Under the pieces are notes generated by a model. It did not search any database, had not been told where the DNA came from, and saw only the letters and a list, made by a program, of their open reading frames with translations. A stretch of 64,000 bases of DNA from Petaurus breviceps papuanus (taxonomy: Eukaryota; Chordata; Mammalia; Diprotodontia; Petauridae): the NCBI GenBank assembly GCA_028583685.1, contig JAMXIF010000016.1:730923-794922 (forward strand), given 5' to 3'. The translations under genes were made by a program, and so were the position numbers. Positions 47,495-58,004 of this stretch are shown here, in pieces. The stretch's first letter is position 1. Every line of letters begins with the position of its first letter.

Positions 47495-47825
47495 CATCCC
47501 TTCTTGCCTGGATTAATATAACAGTTTCCTAATGAACATCCTTGCATCCAGTGACTCCTTTCTAATCCATTCTTCACCTGGTGTCAAAAAAAGTCTTCAT
47601 AAAGCATAGACTTGACTATGTCATACCACTGCTCAAAAATTTTTAGTGATCCTTCCCTCCTTGAATTTCCTATTTATGGATATGATTTTGTATGAATGTA
47701 AATTCCTTATTGAATGTGAGCTTTTTGATGGCACTCTTTTTCCAGTTTTGTTTGTTTCCCCAGAAACTAGAATAGTGCCTTGTATATAATAAACACTTAG
47801 TAGAGGTTTGTCAAATTGAGTTAAG
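47495..47825 (+). repeat. L2 LINE 3' end
   Basis: gcctggattaatataacagt, gacttgactatgtcatacca, cctccttgaatttcctattt, gaaactagaatagtgccttg and cacttagtagaggtttgtca. Confidence 0.7.
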
Positions 47826-48153
47826 TTGCGGATAAGATCATACATTTCTTAACACTTTCTTAAAAGCCGCAGGGATGTACCTATTTTGGGTACATTAGTG
47901 ACCATTTATCTTTGGTCTTTAAGACAGGCAATCTTTGGAAGGATCTCCTACTCAGGGATGTAGTTCCCAAAGAAACTAGGTCCAGCATTGCTTTTTTTTT
48001 TTTCTGAAAAAGTATTTTCTGAGAGAATTTCTCAGTGTTTAGGAAGGGGAACTATCATTCCTAGATTTCCTATTGTCCCACTGATCAGATTAACTATGTT
48101 ACAAGTTGTCCTCAGCATCAACACCTAAGAAAAAAGAAACAAACAAAAACAGA
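47826..48153. other. No recognisable feature
   Basis: Unassigned sequence up to the MITE. Confidence 0.45.
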
Positions 48154-48155
48154 TA

Positions 48156-48565
48156 CCCGTGTTTCCCTGATAATAAGACACTGTCCTATTATTTTTTTTG
48201 GAAAGAAAAACACCAGAGGGCTTATTTTCAGGGGAGGGCTTATGTTGTCCTGCCTCAGCTCTCCTCCGCAGCACTGCTCTCAATGGCACCAGCAAGCAAA
48301 TCACTGGGGAAGAACAGGATGACGCGCTCACTGCTGCAGCTCTGATTGGATGCAGCTTGGAGTGCGGCGTGTGTTTCACCGGGGGGAGGGGGGGACGGTG
48401 CATACAGAGGGTACCGTAATGTAGCGTGTAGTGCAGGGGATCACCTTCACTACAGTAGCAATCTCAATAGGGCTTATTTTCGGGGAAGGGCTTATTTTAG
48501 AGGAATCTTACACAGTAAGGGGAGGGCTTATTTTCGGGATAGGTCTTATTATCGGGGAAACATGG
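48156..48565. mobile_element. Tc1/mariner-type MITE, complete
   Basis: A 410-bp element flanked by TA on both sides (48154-48155, 48566-48567). Left end cccgtgtttccctgataata; the right end, reverse complemented, is ccatgtttccccgataataa, giving terminal inverted repeats of about 25 bp. Both ends carry repeats of the gggcttattttc motif. There is no transposase, so it is non-autonomous. The last 130 bp match the copy at 11931 with about three differences. The interior is GC-richer than its surroundings. The superfamily call rests on the TA duplication and could change. Confidence 0.78.
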
Positions 48566-48567
48566 TA

Positions 48568-49078
48568 TTTACCAACAGCTTTGTGTGATGGACTGAGGAA
48601 TACTCTTCAGTGAAAGAAGACCTTTCTCTAGAAGGTCACCATCTTAGTTTGTAGGTTATATGGGTTATTATGGACATACTTGAATTAGACTACTTCATCA
48701 GATTCAAAGTTGTAGTATTTTACCTATATTAGAACACTTTTCATTTTCAAAATATCTTTACAAAAAGCAAGAGTGATGTAGTTAGATCCTCTTTTCTAAC
48801 TAAGGAAAAGTGATTCCAGACAGTGGGAAATAAGCCAGAGTATGGCTGGTTCAGGGCAATAAGCATTTGTGGACCATAAAATTCAATTAAAAACCACTTT
48901 AATAATTAGGAATTAAAAGAGAATACTCTAGAGTTAAAAGGTTATAAAATGCTACAATCTACTCCAGTCACCAGTTAAAGAGCTCAGGAAAGAAACCTGC
49001 AGGCAATTGGGAGACCCAGAATTATCTTTATAAGTAGGCTTTTTGTTTCCTCTCTTCTTTCCTCTCTTCCTTCTTTTC
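48568..49078. other. No recognisable feature
   Basis: No gene or repeat family identified. Confidence 0.45.
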
Positions 49079-49079
49079 T

Positions 49080-49362
49080 CTGACTATTGCATACAGGTTA
49101 GAAGTACAGTGGCCACTCATGGCCTGACCCCATTGCTAGTCAGTACAGAAACTTTGACTTACTCTGTTTCTGACCTGGACTAGTTTGCCTCACCTTAGGC
49201 AGCCTTGGTGACCCCCAGCTCCCAGGGTGGTGTCACTTCATTGCTCCTGTACTTAGTGTGGGTAGCTACCAGTTAACTCAGAACTCCTAAACTCAAGTGA
49301 TCCACCAGCTTCATCCTACCTAGTAGCAAGTACTACAGGAATGTGCCACTACACCTGGATAG
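49080..49362 (-). pseudogene. 7SL (signal recognition particle) RNA pseudogene, second copy
   Basis: Read on minus from 49362: ccaggtgtagtggcacattc and ctgtagtacttgctactagg (Alu-like 5' domain), ggatcacttgagtttaggag, gcacactaagta-like junction, then the S domain (caaggctgcctaaggtgagg, gtccaggtcagaaacagagt, actgactagcaatggggtca) and the 3' end gagtggccactgtacttcta. About 283 bp, close to the full RNA, with numerous substitutions. Opposite in strand to, and differently diverged from, the copy at 42535, so an independent retroposition. Confidence 0.87.
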
Positions 49363-49540
49363 GTTAGATCTTTCCTATATCAAATGGTAGACATAGACAA
49401 AATAACTCCTTGACACTTAATAAAGTAGCCTAGTCGAGGTGATTCCTGAGTTATGATCTAGTATATAAAGTACTAGGTAGAACCATCCAGGATAAAGGGG
49501 AATGGAAGGGATAGGACACACATAGAAAAGAGAAGGGAAG
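49363..49540. other. No recognisable feature
   Basis: Short spacer. Confidence 0.45.
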
Positions 49541-49649
49541 GGCAGCTGGGTAGTATAGTAGATTGAGTGCCAGATCTGGAGTCAGGAAGACTCATCTTCC
49601 TGATGAGTTCAAATTGGGTCTCAGACAACTTATTAAATGTGTGACCCTG

Positions 49650-50266
49650 TGTAGCATCAATGCAATATTTACGGCACCCACGATCATGATAAAGACTGTT
49701 ACTATAAGTATCACATGACGTTTCATTGCAAAATATACCAAACTCTCCAGACAGAGGATAGAACTGAAGCATTTATTTAGATACCAGAAAACCAAATCCC
49801 AAAACCAGTAAGCTGATTCCATCATAGTACCAAAGATATTTAGAAGCCATAACAATGCTGAGATCCACAGCATCCTTCAGTCTTCCCACAAACAAATACA
49901 AGATCAATATCTACTCACGAGCCTAAATGACTCCTTGCCTGAGGTCCTTCTTTCTCCTCCACCATCTGGCTAGCTCTGACCAGCTTTCTGCGGGCTCTGC
50001 TTCCATTTAGCAAACTACTCCCACCACAGGCTCCATGTAGCCTTTTTATATTTAGCCTATTAGGGGATAGAGTTTATCTTCACAGCAGGGAAGCTTCCTG
50101 TGGGCTCTGTTGCACCCTTCAGCAAATTCCCTCCATCACAGGATCCATGTGATTGCCTTAAGCCTATTAGGGGGCAGAGTTTACTTTCAAAGCAGGGGAG
50201 GTCTTCAAACTCTCCATAGGTCTATTAAGGGGCAGGGAAGATCTTCAAATTCCCATTCTCATTACA
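49650..50266 (-). repeat. 3' LTR of the fossil ERV
   Basis: 617 bp, TG...CA ends. On minus it begins tgtaatgagaatgggaattt. TATA-like box atataaaaaggct at about 50052-50040; polyadenylation signal AATAAA at 49777-49772. Both sit in the order expected for minus orientation. It contains an internal ~110-bp tandem duplication. Confidence 0.88.
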
Positions 50267-50829
50267 TTCAGCCCCAAGATCTTTCATGTTCCTTACATAG
50301 CAAAAGTGCATTAACAATAAATTAGAGTTTAGGGATAACTAGTGTCAACATAACCTTGCAACAATATAATAGGAATGATAGAAAAATTTTGCACATAAAA
50401 CAAGAGCTTAGGGTGGGGGCTTGGGTACAAGTGCCTATCCTTCTCCCCTCAAATAAATGGGGCCCAGAATCTTGGGGTAAGGGGTGAAGGTCTCTTCTCT
50501 AAAGCTACTGCAAGCTGAAATTGAATGTAGAGCTGTCCCTGCCCCAAGAGGTCCCATTCAAGAGTTCAGTTCTTTAGCTATCATCTGGAGTTTGGTCAAC
50601 ACCAGGTCCAGAAGTGGCACATCACAGTCATGGACAGGGGATGACATCTGGCTTAAGCAATCAGACATCTGCGGATGGAGGGTACCAAGCCTACAGAAAA
50701 CAAATCTCACAAACAAGTTTAACAGACAAAAAGCCAAAAAGAGACAAATATAGGGTCAGCTGTGTTTCTGGAGTCCATGGACTCATTATCATAACCTCAT
50801 TCACAGTAGAATACATGAGTTTAAGGTAC

Positions 50830-51425
50830 AGTTTGACAATCATCTTCTCCTGAATAAACAACAGCCACGGTATTGTCTTTCCCATGTGCTATAATCTCGG
50901 CAGCCTCTGGAACATCATCTGGTTTCTGCTTTACCCATACTTTAGCTCCCAATTTTATTCTATTAGTAGAACCAAATTCTTTAGTTCCTCTGATAGTTAT
51001 TTCAGAAGGAGGGTCAGTTTTCATAAGTGGGATTGTTTCACAAGAAATAATAATCACTTGAACTATTTTATCATTTTTATAAAACTTTATGATTCTTCAC
51101 CTCAATTTTGCAATGTTAGCGATAATTTCTCCTTGATAATTAGAATCCATTACTCCAGGCAATACATGTATACCTAGAGCTGCTAAACCTGATTTAGGTA
51201 ATATCTGTCCAAAATGATTTTTAGGGATTCTCATACATATCTCAGTAGAGATATTTCTTATTTCTTTTCTATCCAACCAAAAGTCTTCTAAACAATGTAA
51301 ATCATATCCTGCTGAACCAGGTGTTCCTGGATACAGTGCTGGGACATCTTGCCCTACAGTCCAATACTCAATATTTAGGATCTTATGTGTATGTTGTTTT
51401 CTAATTTGCAGATTTGGGGTTATCA
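50830..51425 (-). pseudogene. Fossil dUTPase-like remnant of the ERV
   Basis: Homology to retroviral dUTPase is visible at about 51350-51100, including the substrate-site signatures PGSAGYDL and PKSGLA. Retroviral dUTPase hydrolyses dUTP to limit uracil in viral DNA. Sequence downstream to about 50830 is probably the same element but I cannot assign it to a domain. Broken; not a host gene. Not analysed further. Confidence 0.8.
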
Positions 51426-51507
51426 TTCAAAGCAGGGGAGGTCTTCAAACTCCCACCTAGGTCTATTAAGAGGCAGGGAAAATCTTCAAATTCCCATTCT
51501 CATTATA
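51426..51507 (-). repeat. 5' LTR remnant of the fossil ERV
   Basis: 82 bp matching 50186-50266 of the complete LTR; its outer end abuts the ccctg duplication. Confidence 0.88.
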
Positions 51508-51648
51508 CCCTGGGCAAGTCATTTCACCCTGTTAGCCTCAGTTTCCTCATCTGTGAAATCAGCTGGAGAAGGAAATGACAAACTACTCCACTATTTTTGC
51601 TGATAAAACCCCAAATTGGGTCATAACTAAAATTACTGAACAACAAGC

Positions 51649-53505
51649 TAACTCTCTCCTGGTTTGGGAAAGGCATGAACACAACCTTGTCCTCAGCAGT
51701 GCATAAGTCATAAATCTAGCCCTCTCCTTCCTAACAAGAGCTCTTCAGTGCCCTAACTGTTACTGTCCACACAAAATACAAAACCAATATAGCTCCTACC
51801 ACAGGAGCTACCATACAGGTAGAACCTTAATTTCACAATCCTTCATTACATCTGATGCAAAATATTTCACCTCTGATATTGTATCTTTCATCTAGAGAAT
51901 ATCTTCACAACTGGCAAGGATGATATGAATTGTTCCTCTTTTCTAACTCAATTTTTTAAAAAAGTGATTTGAGGCAGATTAGAGGAAGGCTGGTTCAGAA
52001 AAAAAAAATTAATGCCCTTTCCCAGTGATTCATTAAAGTTGTTTGAGTCAATATATGGAAGAAACATTGAGGATGTGAACACTTAGAAGTCCTTGAAGAC
52101 TTGAAATAGAGTTATATTAGACACAGTCATATGAATAGAAGTTGAACATCTATGTTTTCAATATGGAGGAATAGTATTAGATACACACCTAGGATTTTTT
52201 GTTTTTTTTTTTAATTTGGAGAGGAAATTGTCCAAATATATGTTTGCATAGGATAGCCCAGAGAAGGAGGAAGCAATTTAGAGGCCAGTCCAATGAGGAC
52301 TGACAGGACATGAAGGAGGAAAACAATGACATTAGAGACAGTGAAGTTACAATTGTTCAGGGATGGGATGACCCAGTCTCCAGAAAGTCTCTGCTCCTCA
52401 ACTTCTCAGGAGTTGGGGGGAATTTGGGATCTGTAGAGGTCATAGGGAGAAGACCCTGGGGGGTGTGGCTTGGGAGTAGTTGCCCTGCCGGTGCTGAGGA
52501 GATCAGGGAGGTGAGGTTCAGGGTTGGCAGTTGTTTTTGGCAACCATATAATGATCTTTTTTTGTATTACACCCAAGCAATTTGCAAAGTTTATATGACT
52601 GTGAAAATTCCTTTGGGACCAGAATGCTGAACTTTCTTCAGGGTTATATACTTCTAATGATTTCTAACAAAACTCAAGTTAAATTATGTGGTAAAATACT
52701 TCAAAGAGGCTACATAAATGTTTGTACATCAAGACAGTTGGTGACTGAATGCTATATTTAATCATTTATTCCTACTTGATATGTTATCTTCAAAGTGCAA
52801 GGAGGTATGTCTGGCCCATGTACCATGTTCTTTTTGTCACAACATTCCCAAGGAAGCCATGTTTGAATTTGTAATGTGATGAGGCTTTGAGAATGGGAGG
52901 TTTTGAAAAGACTGGGGAAATTCTTGTGAAGGGTAGGGCGTTAGTAAGTAACCAAGTGAAAGAGAGAAAGGATGACATGAGACACCAACCTATGAATTCA
53001 GCTTCATAGAGCCACTCCTGGAGAGCCAGTTATACAGAGCAGCTGAGCTTTCCATGATGATGATAAACACACACAGTGCTTAGAAATCCAGCTCTCCCAA
53101 GACCTTTGGCAAGTTTCCTTGGTAGTTTTCTGAAAATGCCTCATGTATCTACTTCTTACTATCCTGAGAATGTAGAGTAATGAATTGGGAGATAGATGAT
53201 GCTCCTAAAGGATGCATTAATGGTAGCTGTGAATTGGGAATAGGTTTTAAAATTTTTTAATGCTTTATCAAAATCTTTGCTACAACTTCCTGATTAGGTT
53301 TCATTAAATTCATTCTATCTTAAACATATGTGTCCTCAAGCTTGGTCTGGTGAGATTTTATGGGAATAGGAGTTCAGAGCTATAAATCTGACTAGAGAAT
53401 AAACTATAGAAGAATCATGAACCTGGGTTTGGTCACTTTGGAGATTATAGTAGTAGTGGGCTATATAAGCTTTTGTTTTTGTTCAAAGCATTATCTTAAG
53501 GGGAT
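51649..53505. other. No recognisable feature
   Basis: About 1.9 kb with no confident gene or repeat. The frame at 52310-52630 has no family motif. Confidence 0.4.
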
Positions 53506-53509
53506 TTTA

Positions 53510-54405
53510 AAAATAATTATGTATTTTTAATTTGCAACATTCACTTCCATAAGATTTTGAGTTCCAAATTTTCTCCCCATCTCTCCTTCCCCCCCCCCCC
53601 CCAGCTGGCATGTAATCTGATACAGGCACTACATAAACATTCTTATTGAACCTATTTTCACATTAGTCATGTTGTAAAGAAGAATTAGAACTAATGGGAG
53701 AAACCATGAGAAAGAAGAAATAAACAAAAGAGACAGAGAGACAGACAGAGACAGAGACACAGAGAGACAGAGACAGAGAGAGACACACAGAGAGAGACAG
53801 AGACAGAGAGAGACAGAGACAGACAGCGCAAATTCTATGCTTCAATCTGCATTCAGACAAAATGGTTCTTTTTCTGGATATGGACCGCATTTTCCATTAT
53901 GAGTTCTGCCTTGGATCCTTCGCATTGCTAAGAAGAGACAAGTTTATCCAAGTTAGTCATCGCACATTGTGGCTGTTACTATGTACATTGTTCTCCTGTT
54001 TCTTCTCACCTCACTCAGTGTTAGTTCATTTAAGTCTTTCCAGGTTTTTCTGAAGTCTGCCTGCTCATCATTTCTTATATCACAATAGTATTCCATTACA
54101 TTCACATACCACAACTTGTTCAGCCATTCCCCGAATGATGGGAATCCCCTCAAATTCTGATTCTTTGTCACCACAAAAATCTTGATTGCATTGGCTTTGT
54201 TCATGCAAAAAAAACTTTTCAATTTAATGTAATCAAAATTATCCATTTTGCATTTTGTAATGTTCTCTATCTCTTATTAAGTCATAAATTCTTCTCCACA
54301 AATCTGACAGGTAATCAATTCTTTGCTCTCCCAGTTTGCTTATAGTATTGGCCTTTATATCTAAATTGCATTCTCATTTTTACTTTATTTGGTATATGGG
54401 ATACT
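53510..54405 (-). mobile_element. L1 LINE 3' end, antisense
   Basis: Minus reading from 54405: an ORF2p C-terminal region (FDYIKLKSFF, then EWLNKLWYVNVMEYYCDIRN near 54140-54080, similar to the WIKKMWHIYTMEYYAAIKND segment of human L1 ORF2p). A 3' UTR follows with ggaactcaaaatcttatgga and an A-rich end near 53515. Two ORF2 segments that should be far apart lie next to each other, so there is an internal deletion. A C-run (53587-53602) and an (AGAGAC)n array (about 53728-53825) have expanded inside the 3' UTR. Non-functional. Confidence 0.8.
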
Positions 54406-54407
54406 GG

Positions 54408-54665
54408 AGTTTGTTGTTTGGTTGTTTCAGTTGTGTGAGACTCTCTCGGACACCATTTGGTGTTTTCTTGGCAAATATATTGGAGTGGTTTGCCATTTCC
54501 TTTTCTAGCTCATTTTACAGATGAGGAACTGAGGCAAACAGGGTTAAGTGACTTGCCCCAAATCACACAGTTCATAAGTATCTGAGGCCAAACTTGGATG
54601 CAGTAAGATGGAATTTGCTTGATTCTAAGTCCCATGCTCTATACACTGCACCACCTAGCTTCTCA
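54408..54665 (-). repeat. MAR1-like SINE
   Basis: gtttggttgtttcagttgtg, ggagtggtttgccatttcct, tttacagatgaggaactgag, gggttaagtgacttgcccca, ending caccacctagct on plus. Lies at the edge of the L1 fragment. Confidence 0.87.
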
Positions 54666-55734
54666 CTAAAAGATGGCTTGTGTTATATCTCAGTCATTTA
54701 CTTTTGTGTTGTTTTCTCTTCTTGCTTATATTCTTGGGAATAAATCTTTGATAAGTAAACCCTTCAAGATAAAATATAATACTCAAAAGAGATAATATGT
54801 GTGAGTCATTTGGCACAGTGCCTAGCATATGGTAGGTGATTAATAAAAGATTGTTCCATTCCCCTTTCCTTTTATCTGTCAGGGTTACATCAAGGAATTA
54901 ATACTTATTAACACTTTGACTGATTCCTTCAAGTCAAGGGCAAGTTTTTGTAGCCTTTATGGTTTTGAAAAGGGCTGAGTCTGGTCTGATATTTCTATGA
55001 AAATAACCCTGAAAATTACTTGAAAGGGAATGGGCTCTTTCTAGGAGGTCCAAGGCACATTTCAGAGCCAGAGTATTTATTGTTATCTTCTTCCTCCCCC
55101 AAAGACAATTGCATCATTTTGCAATTTTGCAAAACAAATTCCAAAATACAATGGGAAGGGTCATATTTTTCTAGGTGGAGAAGGGGAAAAAGCAACTTTT
55201 TAATGATTTTATTATTTATATGGCCTCTAAAAATTCCCAATGGGAATTTTTTTTGCTTTTCTAGGCCAATGTTCTCAATGAAACTTATGATGAACCATGG
55301 CCCTAATAATTGGTCAGATCATTCAAGGCAAATTTGTATTTGACTGACAGTCACTTAACCTCTTTGGGCTCCACTTTGCTCAAATGCAAAATTATAAGTT
55401 TGTATTAAATGAAGTCTAAGGTCCCTTTCAGTTCTAAAAGTCTTTAATCCCATAGTTCTTCATGTGGGCCCTCTTAATCCCCAGAAAGTGGCTTACTACT
55501 GCTTCTCTTAGTCCTAGGGGTAACCCTGAGGGATGGGGGTATCTAATACTATTACTCACAAATTTCCATCCAATATGTTTGTCCAAATAAGAATCAACAT
55601 ATTAACATCTCCCCAATATCAATCAACTCATTGACAAGAGTTATCTTTTACAAAGCAATATTTACTGAGAGGGTATAGCATGGAATAAAGCATGACAATA
55701 TCCCATTGAATTATTGTGCATTTTTCCTTCTATA
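54666..55734. other. MIR traces in otherwise unassigned sequence
   Basis: MIR tail at about 54765-54870 (cacagtgcctagcatatggt). MIR core at 55335-55460 (cagtcacttaacctctttgg, gtccctttcagttctaaaag). Nothing else recognised. Confidence 0.5.
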
Positions 55735-55737
55735 CTC

Positions 55738-56290
55738 CTTGTTCATTCTTTGTTTTTGAAGAGGACCAATGGCGTCATGTGGGTTGAGTCTTGATTTGCT
55801 GTTGAATTGGATTTAAATGAGGCAGAGTTACATAAAGCCTTCAGCTTCACTCTCTTTTCCAGAGTCATCAGAGTCGAGTGAAAACACTTATAAGTCAGGA
55901 TGACTGGTGATGGTCCAAGATGCAGTGCATGACCTTGGCATCTTCAATGTCTGACTAACCTCAAACTGCTCCATGGTGCCTGCTTGAACCACTCTAAGCA
56001 CTTATTTGATCTCTGGAGAGAATGCACTCAAACTTAATGTTCTCCTTAGAAAATATTACCTTGCTAAGGTTACTGCTGAATCCAGCATAACCAATGGATA
56101 AGTCACTTGCACGAAGGATATAGTGCCTTAGCTACTGAGTTCATTCACTCCTGGGAGAGATAGAGCAAAGACCCTCCTCAGGGCTTGTTCCTCATTGGAC
56201 CCAGCTGCTGCTGTAAATGGCTGCCTTTGTTGTCGGACCTTTGATGCCTCTTCCAACTTTTTGAAGCTCACAAGGTCACAATGAAGTCTG
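55738..56290 (+). repeat. Unassigned ~550-bp repeat family, copy 3
   Basis: ttctttgtttttgaagagga, ccaatggcgtcatgtgggtt, ttggatttaaatgaggcaga, gatgactggtgatggtccaa, ccttggcatcttcaatgtct. The right half is more diverged than in copies 1 and 2. Confidence 0.6.
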
Positions 56291-56945
56291 TTCTGCCTCT
56301 AATACACTAAGATCAGAAAAAATTAAGATAAAGAATGAAGATACAACAGAAACAGAGATGTTGTATTCTAATAGACACGTTGTCTGGGAGTGGTGATGAG
56401 CTCCCTCTACCCCCAAATTCCCAGTAGTTGTTTCTCCTTCAAAGTCAAGGAAGAAAAAGAGACTTTTTTAAATGAACCTTTTTATACACAAACAATTCTG
56501 GCTTAGCAAGTCAATTCAAAGGCTTATTTTCACCACACAGTAAACTGACAACCCCGCCCCCCCCCCCCCCAAACAATCAGTATATCTATGTCTCTTCTGA
56601 AATGGGGAGGGAACAGGCCAGGCTTCCCCATCATATATTTCTGAAAGAAGACTCATCCAGCCTCCATATGGATTGGCAGCAGACATCAGATATTGCCCAT
56701 GCTCTAAGGTTGTTGGCCCATTGTCCTATTACATAACCGTAGAGTCCGTCTAGTGGGCCACACCTCCCGGCATAGTGGCCAATCTTCTCTGATGCTGTCA
56801 ACACCTCCATCCCCAACTTTAGCAATCACTTCTTGGTGGAACAAAGTTTCACTCAGGAGTTTCTGAATCATCCCCAAAGTGCCAAATCAGTCAGTGCTGA
56901 ACCACATGTGTCCCCATAAAGTTACCTAGGGATTTCAGGTGTGTG
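56291..56945. other. No recognisable feature
   Basis: Includes a C-run near 56560-56571. No gene or family identified. Confidence 0.45.
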
Positions 56946-56953
56946 CTCTAAGG

Positions 56954-57163
56954 CAGAGGTGTTAAGCATATGGGAGTGGGGAAAATGTTCTCAAATGCAC
57001 CCTAACCAGAATCAAATGTGATTGGGAAATATTTAGCAAAATAAACAAAAATAAAATAGATAATGTTAATATTGGGTTTTTATGTCATTGCAACTTTCAG
57101 GGATCCCTATGTATCCTAAAGAAGAGTTTAGTGGCCCTTTTCTATATGAGTTTGACACCTATG
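56954..57163. mobile_element. hAT-type MITE, ~210 bp
   Basis: Left end cagaggtgttaagcata; the right end, reverse complemented, reads cataggtgtcaaactca, giving imperfect terminal inverted repeats. The flanking 8 bp, ctctaagg (56946-56953) and ctttatgg (57164-57171), match at six of eight positions, fitting an eroded hAT target duplication. No transposase. Confidence 0.7.
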
Positions 57164-57264
57164 CTTTATGGAATGGTCCCTGAAGACCCATCCCCATACC
57201 CTCCAGGCATAACCAGGCTACATGAGGATAGAGCATTCTCCTATTGCACTATCCAGTATTTACA

Positions 57265-57385
57265 AGATCATAGAAAGGATGTCAGAGGTCTTTTAGTCCA
57301 ACCTATGTATGAACAGGCATTTCTTCTACAATATCCTTCAATGACTGGTCATCAATCTTCCACTTGAAGACTTCCAGTGAGTTAA
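57265..57385. repeat. CR1/L3-like fragment
   Basis: atcatagaaaggatgtcaga, ggtcttttagtccaacctat and cacttgaagacttccagtga. Confidence 0.55.
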
Positions 57386-57820
57386 TTACACAAAGTCAAT
57401 TCAATATAACAAGTATTTATTAAATATCTTCTATGTATAAGACATTGTGCTATATGCAAAGGATATGACAATTAAAAAAATCCAGCTCCTCTTGAGAAGC
57501 ACACACTGAAAAAAGAATCTAAGATGGCAATGAGAAGAGAGTGGATTCCAGGCATGGAGGACAGCTAGTGCAAATGTACAGGGGCGAGAGATGGAATGCC
57601 AACTTCAGGGAAAGCAAAGAGGCCAATTTGGTTGAAATAGCAACTGTTTGATGGGTAGTAATATGAAATAAGTTTGAAAAGTGACAGAATCAGAATGTGA
57701 AGGACTTTAAGCATCAAAGTGAGGAGTTTGTATTTCAACCTATGGGCAATAGGGAGCCATTACATTTTTCTAGCTCAAAAATCAGTATTTTATCATTCTG
57801 CACTAAGAATGGAAGGCAGA

Positions 57821-57970
57821 TAAGTGGTGCAGTGAATAGAGCACTGGCCCTGAATGCAGGAGGACCTGACTTCAAATTTGGCCTCAGACACTTAACACTT
57901 AACTAGCTGTGTGACCTTGGGCAAGTGACTTATCCCCAATTTCCCTGCCCTCCCCCTCCAAAAAAGCAGA

Positions 57971-58001
<31 letters not shown>

Positions 58002-58004
58002 GAA
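57821..58004 (+). repeat. Marsupial tRNA-derived SINE with perfect 16-bp TSD
   Basis: taagtggtgcagtgaataga, caggaggacctgacttcaaa, cttaactagctgtgtgacct, then an (ATA)n tail at about 57969-58000. Flanked by aagaatggaaggcaga at 57805-57820 and 58005-58020. Confidence 0.94.

Larger units (their letters stand above)
49650..51507 (-). mobile_element. Fossil endogenous retrovirus, class III (ERV-L)-like, with dUTPase remnant
   Basis: A broken, much shortened provirus lying on the minus strand, bounded by a perfect 5-bp duplication ccctg (49645-49649 and 51508-51512). Parts, in element order: 5' LTR remnant 51507-51426; internal remnant 51425-50267; complete 3' LTR 50266-49650. The internal part carries a recognisable trimeric dUTPase-like remnant, with motifs such as PGSAGYDL and PKSGLA. 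dUTPase near the 3' end, no visible env, and a 5-bp duplication fit ERV-L-type (class III) elements, where dUTPase follows integrase. It is clearly non-functional, with several breaks. LTR-to-LTR comparison over about 81 bp shows a handful of differences, suggesting tens of millions of years at most; this is a rough figure. Confidence 0.85.
49541..51648 (+). repeat. MAR1-like SINE split by a fossil ERV
   Basis: The left arm (gggcagctgggtagtatagt, ctggagtcaggaagactcat) stops at gtgaccctg (49649). The right arm resumes ccctgggcaagtcatttcac (51508) and runs through gcctcagtttcctcatctgt to actgaacaacaagc. Together they make one full-length SINE. Confidence 0.9.

Noticed and set aside
48431-48613. 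Apparent conserved peptide shared with 11811-12098
   Set aside because: The similarity comes from the MITE ends, which are non-coding; the shared peptide is translated inverted-repeat sequence.
50830-51426. Host DUT gene or domesticated dUTPase
   Set aside because: It lies between LTR sequences inside a SINE-embedded provirus and is broken, so it is treated as a retroviral fossil.
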